A DNA stretch of 64,000 nucleotides from positions 124,001-188,000 of the forward strand of contig NZ_PVBR01000008.1 in assembly GCF_002980495.1 (NCBI RefSeq), written 5' to 3'. How positions within the stretch are numbered: the stretch's first letter is position 1; every line of letters starts with the position of its first letter. Under the pieces are notes generated by a model. The model was not told where the DNA came from. It saw only the letters and a list, made by a program, of their open reading frames with translations, and searched no databases. Of the stretch, positions 44,154-53,009 are shown in pieces. The translations under genes were made by a program, and so were the position numbers. The DNA comes from Phyllobacterium phragmitis (GTDB lineage: Bacteria > Pseudomonadota > Alphaproteobacteria > Rhizobiales > Rhizobiaceae).

Positions 44154-45724
44154 CAGGCAGCCTCCGTAACGATCTCGGGCCTCAGAAAGTTGTAGAAGGG
44201 TTCGAGGGATTCGAACCGATAACCGTCGAGGGCGAGGCCGTTCTCCTCGGCGAGCTTCAGCTTTTCGGAAGCAATGTCGATGCGCGGCAGAAGGTAATAG
44301 TCGAGTGGGGTCTTGTTGGCTGCGTCCATTCTGACAGCGATGGTGATGTCGGGTTGAAGGCCAGCGTCGAAGCGCAGGCGCCAGCGGTAGGAGCCGCCGG
44401 AAGTATGATGGCATCGCGCGATCACCACAGATATGGTGAGTTCACCGTTAACCGAAATAAGTTCGGTCTCGGGGATGGTATGGAACTGGCACCCGACCGC
44501 CTCCAGACAGCCGAGGATTTTGGTAAGGACGTCGGGGTGAAGGGTACGCAGGTGACGGTTGATCTCGACATACCGATAGTCCCGCTTTGGCGTATAGCCG
44601 ACCAGCTTGTATGCCTGAAGCAAACTCCCGAACCGCGAGCTATAGGCGCTGCTTGAAGGCAGTCCCTCTGCCTCGTCGATGATCAAGCCAGAGAGCAGGC
44701 CTTTATCCTGGCGGAGCTTTTGCAGCGCCTCCAGCATCTCCTCATCGGACAGCCGGAAGGATCGCTCTCGAATGATCGTTTGCGCGGCATCGAAAAGGTG
44801 GTGGTCGACAATCGCAGGAAAGACGCCATCTGCACGGATCCACATGTCCGGGCTGTTGCGGACGCGCTTCTTCTTCAGCTTGAAAGAGACACGATTCCAC
44901 ACATTGTTGCCGATGTATTTTTCGTTGATCAGGATTTGGTGCACCGTGCCTCTTGTCCAAGGTCGGCCAAGATCCGTGACGATGCCGCGGGCGTTGAGTT
45001 CGTCTGCGATCTGCCGCTCGGGGATGAGGTCTTCGACGAAGCGTCGATAGATCTTACGCACAACGGCGACCTCGGCGTCGGGGCCGGCAATCAGAACGAC
45101 ACGGTCAGTCTGGATGCTCTTGTGTTCGCCATGAGCAAGCTCGGCCTTGAAGGCGCCATTCTGGTCAATCAGTGCGCGGCGCAGCCCGTATCCTGCGGGC
45201 CCACCTTGGCGATGGCCCAACTCGATCTGTCGGCCCTGACCGGCAAACACCTTGACCGAGAGCTCACGGCTGTGTTCTCCGGCCATCGCCCGCTTGACGC
45301 CTTTGACGATTGTCGCGATCGGGCTGCCGTCGTTCTCGAACTGCTCCGCGCAATATTGAACGCTAATTCCGGCCCGCTTGCAGATGTACTCGTAATAGGC
45401 GCCTTCATCTGCGTCCTGAAAGCGGCCCCAGCGACTTACGTCATAAACGAGGATAGTGTTGAACTCGGCCTGTCCGCTTTCGACATCTTCTATAAGCCGT
45501 TTCAGTGCGTCACGCCCGTCGAGGCTAAGGCCGCTTTTACCTTCATCGGCATAGGTTTTTACAATGTCGATTGCTCGAGCGGCTGCATACTGGCGGATCG
45601 CGTCGGCCTGATTTTGGGTCGAGTATTTCTGGTGGTCGGTCGACATCCGGACGTACTCCGCGGCGCGGACGCGTTTTTCTGGCTGCGCCTCGTTATCGGA
45701 GTGATGTCCATTCCGTTCGGCCAC
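44153..45724 (-). CDS. Large serine recombinase
   Basis: A 523-residue site-specific serine recombinase. Catalytic Ser28 lies in AAEYVRMSTDHQKYSTQNQ; the resolvase domain continues with DGRDALKRLIEDV and ILVYDVSRWGRFQDADEGAY, and the Recombinase domain has RQIADELNARGIVTDLGRPW then RGTVHQILINEKYIG. No zinc-ribbon cysteines were obvious. It is the first gene of an operon with two ParB-type proteins and faces a small HTH gene across 133 bases. It probably excised or inverted the element it came with. Confidence 0.87.
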   Translation of the reverse strand: MAERNGHHSDNEAQPEKRVRAAEYVRMSTDHQKYSTQNQADAIRQYAAARAIDIVKTYADEGKSGLSLDGRDALKRLIEDVESGQAEFNTILVYDVSRWGRFQDADEGAYYEYICKRAGISVQYCAEQFENDGSPIATIVKGVKRAMAGEHSRELSVKVFAGQGRQIELGHRQGGPAGYGLRRALIDQNGAFKAELAHGEHKSIQTDRVVLIAGPDAEVAVVRKIYRRFVEDLIPERQIADELNARGIVTDLGRPWTRGTVHQILINEKYIGNNVWNRVSFKLKKKRVRNSPDMWIRADGVFPAIVDHHLFDAAQTIIRERSFRLSDEEMLEALQKLRQDKGLLSGLIIDEAEGLPSSSAYSSRFGSLLQAYKLVGYTPKRDYRYVEINRHLRTLHPDVLTKILGCLEAVGCQFHTIPETELISVNGELTISVVIARCHHTSGGSYRWRLRFDAGLQPDITIAVRMDAANKTPLDYYLLPRIDIASEKLKLAEENGLALDGYRFESLEPFYNFLRPEIVTEAA

Positions 45725-45857
45725 GACGTTGCGTCCTCACTCGGCTTTGGTTCCGAGGAAACGCCACGCGACACCTCGACTTGCCACAATGATGGCGGCC
45801 AGGGTCGCGCCTGCCGCCTCCGCATCGTCATCAGTCTAACTGCTGAGGAGCGGAAAT

Positions 45858-46217
45858 ATGTTTCCGAAAAAGGGCAAGAAGTTGCACCGTGGTCCACAAA
45901 GGCAGGGCAGGGACGATGAATTCAGGCAAGCTGTGGCCGCGGCGTTGAAAAACGAACTCGGGACAACACATCAGGCAACCAAGACTGTGATGCGCTGGAC
46001 CGGTGCGAGCGAGAGGACCGTGAAACACTGGTTTGCAGCAAGTCATGCTCCCAGCGGCTATCATCTGGTAGCCATTGCGCGCCATTCGGATGCGGTGCTG
46101 ATGTGCTTTCTGCTCGCGGCAGGTCGTCCTCAACTATCGGTAGGATTGCGCTGGAACAGCGTACGACCAATGCTCGTTGAATTGCTCAATGCGATAGATA
46201 CAAATGGCGCACTGTGA
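45858..46217 (+). CDS. Small HTH protein
   Basis: A 119-residue basic protein with KKGKKLHRGPQRQGRDDEFR at the start and a central helix-turn-helix-like segment (TKTVMRWTGASERTVKHWFA, followed by ASHAPSGYHLVAIARHSDAV). It is divergent from the serine recombinase and is probably its regulator or excision factor; that role is inferred from position. GAGGAGCGGAAATATG provides a ribosome site. Confidence 0.65.
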   Translation: MFPKKGKKLHRGPQRQGRDDEFRQAVAAALKNELGTTHQATKTVMRWTGASERTVKHWFAASHAPSGYHLVAIARHSDAVLMCFLLAAGRPQLSVGLRWNSVRPMLVELLNAIDTNGAL

Positions 46218-46418
46218 AATACCCAGTCGATAGAGGCGTTCCTGCTTCGTGTCGCTCAGCCGAAAAATCCTTAGGCTTTTCTGCACCGGCAGCAGAAGGG
46301 TGCCAAGGCGGTGCTTAAGAACAGTGTGTCGGAGCAATCCATGCCACGATCCTCCGGAGAATCAGCTATTTTTCCGATGAATCCTTGAAAAACCCATCAT
46401 GATAGGTTATTTGGTTTC

Positions 46419-46658
46419 ATGGTCACGATTTACCGTGCGTACGGCCTGCGCATCGTCATCTTCACCGACGACCATGAGCCGGCCCATGTGCATGTGTTTG
46501 GCGACGGTCACGCCAAGGTCAATCTGATCGGTGCCGATGGCGGGCCGGAACTGATCTGGGCCGAAGGCATGAAACGCAATGAAGTACGCCGCGCGATGAA
46601 TGTGGTGGCCGAGCAGCAGGCCGATTTTTTGGCTCGTTGGAGAGACATACATGGCTGA
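46419..46658 (+). CDS. DUF4160 protein
   Basis: A 79-residue DUF4160 protein. Typical sequence is IVIFTDDHEPAHVHVFGDG followed by ELIWAEGMKRNEVRRAMNVV and a final FLARWRDIHG. The family is usually found with a DUF2442 gene directly downstream, and the pair is treated as a toxin-antitoxin-like module. The stop overlaps the start of the DUF2442 gene by eight bases. Confidence 0.82.
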   Translation: MVTIYRAYGLRIVIFTDDHEPAHVHVFGDGHAKVNLIGADGGPELIWAEGMKRNEVRRAMNVVAEQQADFLARWRDIHG

Positions 46659-47055
46659 ACTGACTGATACCGCAATCGACACTGCCCTGGAGCGGGGCCG
46701 GGCAGCGCGCGCAAACGAGCCGCGTGCTGCCGCAGCGCGCTATGATCGGGTCTCCGGTCGTGTGATCGTCGATCTCGAGAACGGCTGCACCTTCGCCTTT
46801 CCGCCGCGTCTGGCTCAAGGGCTCCAGGATGGATCCGACGACCAACTCGCTGCCGTAGAAATCCTTGGCCAAGGCTATGGATTGCATTGGGAGGCGTTGG
46901 ATGTCGATCTTTCCTTGCCTGGCCTGATGGCCGGTATCTTCGGCACTAAAGCTTGGATGGCCCGTCGCGCCGGACAGGCCAGGTCCGAGGCTAAGGCCGC
47001 TGCCGCTCGCGCGAACGGGGCGAAAGGTGGTCGCCCCCGTAAAACGGCAAGCTAA
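46651..47055 (+). CDS. DUF2442 protein, partner of DUF4160
   Basis: A 134-residue DUF2442 protein. Segments VSGRVIVDLENGCTFAFPPR and GYGLHWEALDVDLSLPGLMA are typical; the tail is lysine/arginine-rich (KGGRPRKTAS), suitable for DNA contact. ATG at 46651 overlaps the end of the DUF4160 gene. Probably the antitoxin-like half of the pair, by analogy with similar pairs. Confidence 0.8.
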   Translation: MAELTDTAIDTALERGRAARANEPRAAAARYDRVSGRVIVDLENGCTFAFPPRLAQGLQDGSDDQLAAVEILGQGYGLHWEALDVDLSLPGLMAGIFGTKAWMARRAGQARSEAKAAAARANGAKGGRPRKTAS

Positions 47056-47556
47056 GCTGAGCTTGATCGCTTACGCTGCCAGTTTTGGTATCTCATGTTC
47101 GATCAATCGCAGGAATCGGGTGTTGCGAGCCCCCGCAACCACTCTAGAGCACGCCAGACCGCTCTATTCTACGATCCTCTACGACACGCTATCCCCTTGA
47201 ATCGGTAGGTTCAAATCAGGTTTGGACCGTTTCTAGGCAGCCGCCGACCGACCTCTTGCGTGACCCGGGTGATGGTAGCTCCTCCAAAAAACGAGAACGC
47301 CTGACCGCCTCCGCTTTTTCGCCCGGGCCGACGGCAGCTTTGCGCCCAATTTCGGTCGTTCGTACCACAGTAGGCTAACCTCGAAAGCTGCCCTAGGTTC
47401 GGCTGGCATCGAAAGTCCAACATTGATGGATTGCGACAGTGTTGGTCGGGGGGCGATTGAGATCGACCGGAATTCCGGTACCCAACCCGTGGGCGATGCC
47501 TAGGGCGTAGGCTTACATCGCTGGCGCTGGGCCTGCGTGCGTGCGAATATCACTAT
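47056..47556. other. Gap of 500 bases with one intergenic repeat
   Basis: No gene seen. It contains the repeat copy at 47332-47391. The promoter of the following gene was not located. Confidence 0.5.
47332..47391. repeat. Intergenic repeat with GGCAGCTT / GAAAGCTGCC ends, copy 2
   Basis: Begins GGCAGCTTTGCGCCC, has TCGGTCGTTC at 47351-47360 and ends GAAAGCTGCC at 47382-47391. The 21-base spacing from the inner motif to the right end is the same as in the copy at 22368-22458. Confidence 0.55.
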
Positions 47557-49095
47557 ATGGGGAGACTTGGTCGGGACATATATCGCAGGAAGCTCGGTCG
47601 GTTAATTTCACAGAGCCTTGATGAAGACATGATCTCGCTCATCTCGGCCGTGGTGGCTGTCCAATCGGGCAACCAGAAGGCGCTTCGCGCTGTCCGCGAC
47701 CTTCCCCCCGAAGCTGTCAGCGCGGAGCTGGGCTCGCCCTACCACATTCCGCTGTGGTCGCTCGAAACGCTGGTCAATGAATTACTAGCGACGCCGAAGC
47801 CCAAGGGGTTCGGTGTAGGTCGAACCAGGCTCCTCAACGCGAAATTGTTCCGCACACTCAAGACCCTGCATTCCGTCCTCGTCCATCTCGAGAACGCCGA
47901 AGACGGTATATTCCTCGAGAGCCACGATGTGTTCTCCGAGATGGCCCGCATAGCCCAACGCCAGTTCCCATGGCAGCGCGGCGTGGTCAACGCACCACAT
48001 CTCTACCGCTCGATCCTGCTCTACGGGACTGGGACTGCCCGCGAGTACTTCGAGGTCAATGCCGGCACCTCGCTGCCCGACTTCGTGAAGACCGCAACCT
48101 ACCTCTACGCAGCTCTGAGCAAGAACGGCTTCATCGACCGCTCCCGCGACTTATCTACGATCGGCGTCACGCCTGCCATGCGCGAGGCGGCGTTAGCGAG
48201 GACTGCGATTCTGCACGCTGAGGCGCGCACTCTCACAGCCCGGATGCGACGGGGGAAGCGCCATACTGCCTATAGTCCCAGCATCCTGCGAGACTTCCCG
48301 ATCCTAGCGTTCGGGGATCAAGGTGAGCGACTCCGCGCACCGATTCCCGACCTAATCATGCACCGCTACACCTCGGGGCTCTACCTTGATGTAGTGCAGG
48401 GGGGGCCGTCCGTCTGGACTGACATCGGCAGACGGTTCGAGACCTATGTGCTCGAATATCTGCAGGCGATGCTGGAGCCATATCTAGTCACGGGCGAGAA
48501 GGAATATGGCCCGAAGAAGGCGCGGCATAGAACGCCGGATATCCTTGTTGCCAGAGATACGGGAATCGTCGCCGCTGTCGAGTGCAAGGCCAAGCGGATG
48601 AGCTTCGACGCCCGGTTCGCGGACGACCCCGTCGCAAGCGCCGCGCTCGGGTTCGACGAGCTCGCGAAAGGCATGTTTCAACTTTGGCGCTTCTTCTCGC
48701 ACGCAAGGCGCGGACTCACGGGCGACCTGTCGGTCGACCTCGCGTGCCAAGGCGTGATCGTGACAGCGGACAGCTGGCTGACGATGGCGGCGAAGCAGGC
48801 CGAGAAGGTCGTCGCTGCGGCCCACATCCTCGCCAATGCCGAAGGCGACATCGAGGATATCGACCGGCGGGACATAGCCTTCTGCCAGATCGACGATGTC
48901 GAATACTCATTGCAGAACGGGACCGCCGAAAGCTTCCTCGCGGCGTGCCGCGAAATCGCGTCGGGGGAGAAGAAATGGTTCATGCTTTCAGTCGCAAGCT
49001 CTGCCAACCGCGATATCCTGCGGGAATATCCCTTCAAACACCGCATCCCCGAGCTGCTGCCCTGGCTGGATGATCCGAGCCGCCCTTCAGGCTGA
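47557..49095 (+). CDS. Unknown protein with PD-(D/E)XK nuclease-like core
   Basis: A 512-residue protein not recognised as a named family. A PD-(D/E)XK-like core is visible: RHRTPDILVARDTGIVAAV then ECKAKRM, with Asp328, Glu342 and Lys344, followed by DELAKGMFQLWRFF. The N-terminal 230 residues are helical (LFRTLKTLHSVLVHLEN, TATYLYAALSKNGFIDRS). The gene is convergent with the SMC-like triad and 87 bases from the ATPase stop. It may be a restriction-type effector carried beside the triad; this is inference. Confidence 0.65.
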   Translation: MGRLGRDIYRRKLGRLISQSLDEDMISLISAVVAVQSGNQKALRAVRDLPPEAVSAELGSPYHIPLWSLETLVNELLATPKPKGFGVGRTRLLNAKLFRTLKTLHSVLVHLENAEDGIFLESHDVFSEMARIAQRQFPWQRGVVNAPHLYRSILLYGTGTAREYFEVNAGTSLPDFVKTATYLYAALSKNGFIDRSRDLSTIGVTPAMREAALARTAILHAEARTLTARMRRGKRHTAYSPSILRDFPILAFGDQGERLRAPIPDLIMHRYTSGLYLDVVQGGPSVWTDIGRRFETYVLEYLQAMLEPYLVTGEKEYGPKKARHRTPDILVARDTGIVAAVECKAKRMSFDARFADDPVASAALGFDELAKGMFQLWRFFSHARRGLTGDLSVDLACQGVIVTADSWLTMAAKQAEKVVAAAHILANAEGDIEDIDRRDIAFCQIDDVEYSLQNGTAESFLAACREIASGEKKWFMLSVASSANRDILREYPFKHRIPELLPWLDDPSRPSG

Positions 49096-49182
49096 GCTGC
49101 GCCCGCGCCCCATCTCAGACACTCGGGCAACCTTTACCTTCTCCCGAAAGCGGACGTTCCGGCTCGGCTCGTCTTAGCCGTG

Positions 49183-52100
49183 TCAGGCGCTGCTGACGCT
49201 GGCGGACTGCGAATCCTTGCGCAATATTCGTGTCGCGGCCTTGTTATGTTCCGGCGTGTTCCAGACCACGCCTTTGTCCGAGGGCGCCGTCAACAGGACC
49301 GTGGAGCAGGGCAGACCAGCTGCATCGAATTTGCGCGCGATGAACTCACTCTCGCCACGATCATGGCTCGACATGATCAGCTGATAGCCGTTCAATTCGA
49401 CCATATTGCGCATCACGTCGACAAAAGCGGCAGTGTGGATGATGTCATTATGCTGCAGCGGATCGTCGAGCAGCAGTGCGCGCCAGCGTGACCAAGGATA
49501 GGCGGTACTCGCCGCGCACAGGATGCTGAAACCGTTCGCGGCAAGCTGGCCTTCACTCAGCACGACCTGAGGCGGCAAGTCCTTTTTCGTCTCGATCGCA
49601 TTGTCGACCTTCTCGCGGTAGCGCAGCGCCATGCCGAAACTGGTCGCATCGACCCTGGTGTCGGCCTTGAACTGAACGCTTTCACCGGGCGTGCTCAGCA
49701 TCGCCTCATTAAAATCGTCGATCACCGTATTGAGCGGGTCTAGCACGCGTGCCGAAAAATCGTCGGCCTGCTTCTGAAGGTCTTCCGAGTAGCGCTTTAC
49801 CGCACTGCGTGCCGTGGTGGTGAGTTTGACCGCCGCCCGCGCTGCCTCGAGCTTGGTCTTGAGCGCGGCCAGATAGGCCACCGGATCCCGAACACCATCG
49901 TCGCCTCCAGTCGCCCGCATCGAAGCGACGATTTCGTCGATCTCGCTCTGGAGAAGCGCATCCTCATTTTCGCGGGCAAGGACGAGCTGGCGTTCGGCCA
50001 GTGACCGCAAACCCGCAAGAATGGCGTCGATGGCGGCGAGCCCGCGGTCATATTCAGTCTGGCTCGGAATGTCGTTGAGACCAGCGCGGGTCCAGCGCTG
50101 CTGCATCTGCCGCGCCGCCAGTTCCGAGGTTGTGCGGGCTGTTTCGGCCGCGGCAAGGTCGCGCTGTGCGAGGTCGAGCGCGGCCTGCTCGCGCTGGACG
50201 TCCGCAGAGGCGGTGGTCGCCGCCTCGCCCAGCTGTGCCAGACGAGCCCGCGCGCCTTCGCCGCGCTCGCGCTCAGCCGTCAATCTCGCCTCAATGTCGC
50301 CGATCGTTGCGTTCGACAGATTGCGTGCGGCGATGCGATCGGCGCAGGCCTTGTCCTCTGCCTGATACTTTGCCAGCCGGGTGCCAAGCTGATTGTCTCG
50401 CGCGATTAGTTCGTCGAGATTAACCGCAATGCTCAGCCGCTTTTCGGTTGCTGCCGCCGCGTTCGCAGCCAGCGGTTCCAGCGCTGCCTCTGCCGCTGCC
50501 AATGCGGCATCCGCATCGCGTGCCCGGCTTGCCGCAAGCGCGGCAAGGTCGCTATCGGGGTTGGTAGCGAGGGTTTGGGCAACGCTGGAGCGTGCATTTG
50601 TCACGGCGTGAGCGGTTGCCCTCGCGTCCCGTTCAAGCCCCTCGACCGCCGCCACGATCCCGCGAAGGCGACGGATTTCGTCGCTGAGCGCGGATCGGTT
50701 GCTCCGCAACGCCTCCAGCGCGTCATCGGCTTGCGCGAGACGATGGTCGCTGCCTGATGCGGCAGCATCGGCTAGCGCCTTGAGCGCGCCCGGTTCGAAC
50801 CGCGTCTGACACACCGGGCAGTCGGTATCTTCCTCATGGATATGGCTGGCAAGCTGCGACAAAGCCGCGCTGATCGCCGATGCATGGCGATCGGCCTCGG
50901 CGCGTTCGCGTTCGGCGTCGGCAATCTTGCTGTCGAGATCGGAAAGCCGCGCTTCGAGCGGCGCCAGTTCGATTGCTGCGTGCGCGGCGGCTTCGCGTCC
51001 CTGCGTCAGTGCGGCCTGGGCGGCCCCGGACTTGCCTTCGAGATCGAGACAATCCGCCATCGACTCGTTGAGCGCGCGGGCGGATGCGGCGAGGCTTCGC
51101 AGCCGCGCGACTTGGGCACTGGCCTCGCCATGCTGGCTGATCGCCCCGTCGGCTTCCGCGATCGTCATGCGGTGCGCCGAGATCGCCTCGGTGAGCGACG
51201 CCCGATCCTGCTGCTCGGTCGAAATCGATACGGCCAGCTGGTCACGGTAGGCGAGATCGATACGCGCGGCGTCAAGTACGGCGATATTCTGGTCGATCGC
51301 GGCGATCGCGGCGTTCTGCGCGGTCACCGCGTCGCTGGCCGAGCTTACCAGCGGAGAGGCCCGATCTAAGCGCGCCTGCGCATCGTTCACCACGCTGCGC
51401 AGCCGCACGAGACTCGGGTGATCTAGCCGACCTTCGGCCTGACTGACCAGGAACTGCACCGGCAGCGCCGAGAGCCCCTCCAGCTCTGCCTTGCGTTCGC
51501 CGGTGGTACGCAGCGCCTCACGGATCATATCGCCAAGCGCCGCGAGGCGCTGCCCGACGCCTTCTATGGTGACAACTAGCGGCTGGCGCGCTGCGAGTTG
51601 CTGAAGGTCATTCTCGAGCTGATCGATCCGCGCAGCGACCTCGTCAGCCGTCAGCACTCCGGTGGCGCGGGCAGCCGCGCGAAGCCGCTCAAGGCGCGTC
51701 ATCCATCCCTGCCAGTCCGCGATCTGCCGATCGAGCGTGACGACGACGCCTTGTTCGGCGTCGAGCCGGCGCGTGAATGCAGCGATGGTCGGTCGCCCGC
51801 GCAGTCCCGCGCGAATACGCTCGAGTCGATCAATGCCACTCGGCCCCTTGAGCGCCTGCCACTGGTCCTGCGGGTCGCGGCTGGTGAACCGCTGCTGCGC
51901 TGCCTGGCCAAGGAAATGAGTGAGGGCGAGATAGGTCCCAAGATCGTTAATTGTGCGGCGGTCGGGCCGCGCAAGTTGCGCGACGATGTTCGCCATCGCC
52001 GTACCGCCGGTGGCGCTGCGCTTGACGGCGTTGCCGTCCGAGAAGGTCAGCGTGACGCTATGCGAATCCGGCTCGGCGCCCCGGCGCGTAAGATAGTCCT

Positions 52101-52317
52101 TCTCGACGAGTTTTTTGCGGCCGTTGCTAATATATGGTTCGAACCGCCGAATCTTACTGGTCAGTCCCCATTCGATCGCATCGAAGAAGCTGCTTTTTCC
52201 CAAGCCGTTGGTGCCGGTGAGCAGAACAAGACCGGGCGCCGCCGGAATGTCGATCGCAAAGTCGCCGAAGGTCCGGAAATCATGGATCGCGATGCGGGAG
52301 AGGAAAATATCGCTCAT
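49183..52317 (-). CDS. RAD50/SbcC-like SMC ATPase
   Basis: A 1044-residue SMC/RAD50-like ATPase. Walker A is GTNGLGKS (35-42), long coiled coils run about 180-480 and 520-830, and a zinc-hook-like DCPVCQTRFEPG is near residue 500. The ABC signature VVLSEGQLAANGF is near 919 and Walker B ALLLDDPLQHND near 943. It shares a four-base overlap with the small gene before it. Size, hook and context match SMC ATPases of three-component defence systems (Lamassu/ABC-3C type) more than housekeeping SbcC, because no sbcD nuclease is next to it. Confidence 0.85.
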   Translation of the reverse strand: MSDIFLSRIAIHDFRTFGDFAIDIPAAPGLVLLTGTNGLGKSSFFDAIEWGLTSKIRRFEPYISNGRKKLVEKDYLTRRGAEPDSHSVTLTFSDGNAVKRSATGGTAMANIVAQLARPDRRTINDLGTYLALTHFLGQAAQQRFTSRDPQDQWQALKGPSGIDRLERIRAGLRGRPTIAAFTRRLDAEQGVVVTLDRQIADWQGWMTRLERLRAAARATGVLTADEVAARIDQLENDLQQLAARQPLVVTIEGVGQRLAALGDMIREALRTTGERKAELEGLSALPVQFLVSQAEGRLDHPSLVRLRSVVNDAQARLDRASPLVSSASDAVTAQNAAIAAIDQNIAVLDAARIDLAYRDQLAVSISTEQQDRASLTEAISAHRMTIAEADGAISQHGEASAQVARLRSLAASARALNESMADCLDLEGKSGAAQAALTQGREAAAHAAIELAPLEARLSDLDSKIADAERERAEADRHASAISAALSQLASHIHEEDTDCPVCQTRFEPGALKALADAAASGSDHRLAQADDALEALRSNRSALSDEIRRLRGIVAAVEGLERDARATAHAVTNARSSVAQTLATNPDSDLAALAASRARDADAALAAAEAALEPLAANAAAATEKRLSIAVNLDELIARDNQLGTRLAKYQAEDKACADRIAARNLSNATIGDIEARLTAERERGEGARARLAQLGEAATTASADVQREQAALDLAQRDLAAAETARTTSELAARQMQQRWTRAGLNDIPSQTEYDRGLAAIDAILAGLRSLAERQLVLARENEDALLQSEIDEIVASMRATGGDDGVRDPVAYLAALKTKLEAARAAVKLTTTARSAVKRYSEDLQKQADDFSARVLDPLNTVIDDFNEAMLSTPGESVQFKADTRVDATSFGMALRYREKVDNAIETKKDLPPQVVLSEGQLAANGFSILCAASTAYPWSRWRALLLDDPLQHNDIIHTAAFVDVMRNMVELNGYQLIMSSHDRGESEFIARKFDAAGLPCSTVLLTAPSDKGVVWNTPEHNKAATRILRKDSQSASVSSA

Positions 52318-53009
52318 GCCTGACCCCTCCGCCCCCAGGACTTGACTAACGCCGCAACAATATCATCCGGCGTCTTCTTCTCGTTGAGCGCGATACGCTC
52401 CCATTCGTCCGCCGTTGTCCGCGGTAGACCCGGCGCCGTCGCACCGGTGCCGCTCAGCTCATCAAGCGCCACGTTCTCAAACTGACCTTCAGCATGAACC
52501 CATGGTCGGGCGAGGAAGGTGCGCTTGAGAAAGTCGGCGAAACTCTCGTCGTCATTCAACGGGTCTTCGGGTCGCAGCCACGCCAGCTTGCGAGCAACAC
52601 GGTCATCGCGCTCGACCATCAACGCCATCGCGCGCCAGGCTTCCTGCCGCTCGCTCGCACGTGGTCCCAACAGCATCAGCTGGAGATCCAGCGTCTCGTT
52701 GGTCCCAAGGAACGAGCGCGCGACGACGCATTGGTTGCGGCAACGCCTCAGCGTCTCGATCACCGCTTCCATGGCAGCGACGTCGGGGAGGATACCCAGC
52801 ACGATGTTGAAGCGATCGATCCGGATCGCATGGCTCTCCGCCGGCAGATCGGTCGGACTGAGCGTCGTCGACTTGGTCGATCCGCCGTTGAAGGTTGCGC
52901 TCGCCAGTTCGGGCCGATCCTCAACCTCGAGCTCGAGCGCCAGCGCCGCCTTGCGCAGCCGGTCAGAGAAATCCGCCAGCCCAGGTGACTGAGTCGCAGT
53001 ATCCGTCAT
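52314..53009 (-). CDS. Middle component of SMC-like triad, unknown
   Basis: A 231-residue protein between the ATPase gene and the upstream gene, overlapping both by four bases (ATGA). Visible sequence is helical at the start (FSDRLRKAALALELEVEDRP) then an alpha/beta stretch with RIDRFNIVLGILPDVAAMEA and RNQCVVARSFLGTNETLDLQ, and a C-terminal KTPDDIVAALVKSWGRRGQA. It resembles no named family I can place. Position and size fit the small adaptor that joins effector and SMC ATPase. Confidence 0.65.
   Translation of the reverse strand: MTDTATQSPGLADFSDRLRKAALALELEVEDRPELASATFNGGSTKSTTLSPTDLPAESHAIRIDRFNIVLGILPDVAAMEAVIETLRRCRNQCVVARSFLGTNETLDLQLMLLGPRASERQEAWRAMALMVERDDRVARKLAWLRPEDPLNDDESFADFLKRTFLARPWVHAEGQFENVALDELSGTGATAPGLPRTTADEWERIALNEKKTPDDIVAALVKSWGRRGQA

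Noticed and set aside
44205-44220. tRNA T-arm-like GAGGGATTCGAACC
   Set aside because: It is in the coding sequence of the serine recombinase, with no tRNA structure around it.
47213-47227. Fourth LexA box (GTTCAAATCAGGTTT)
   Set aside because: The second half-site is GTTT, not GTTC, and it is over 300 bases from the next gene.
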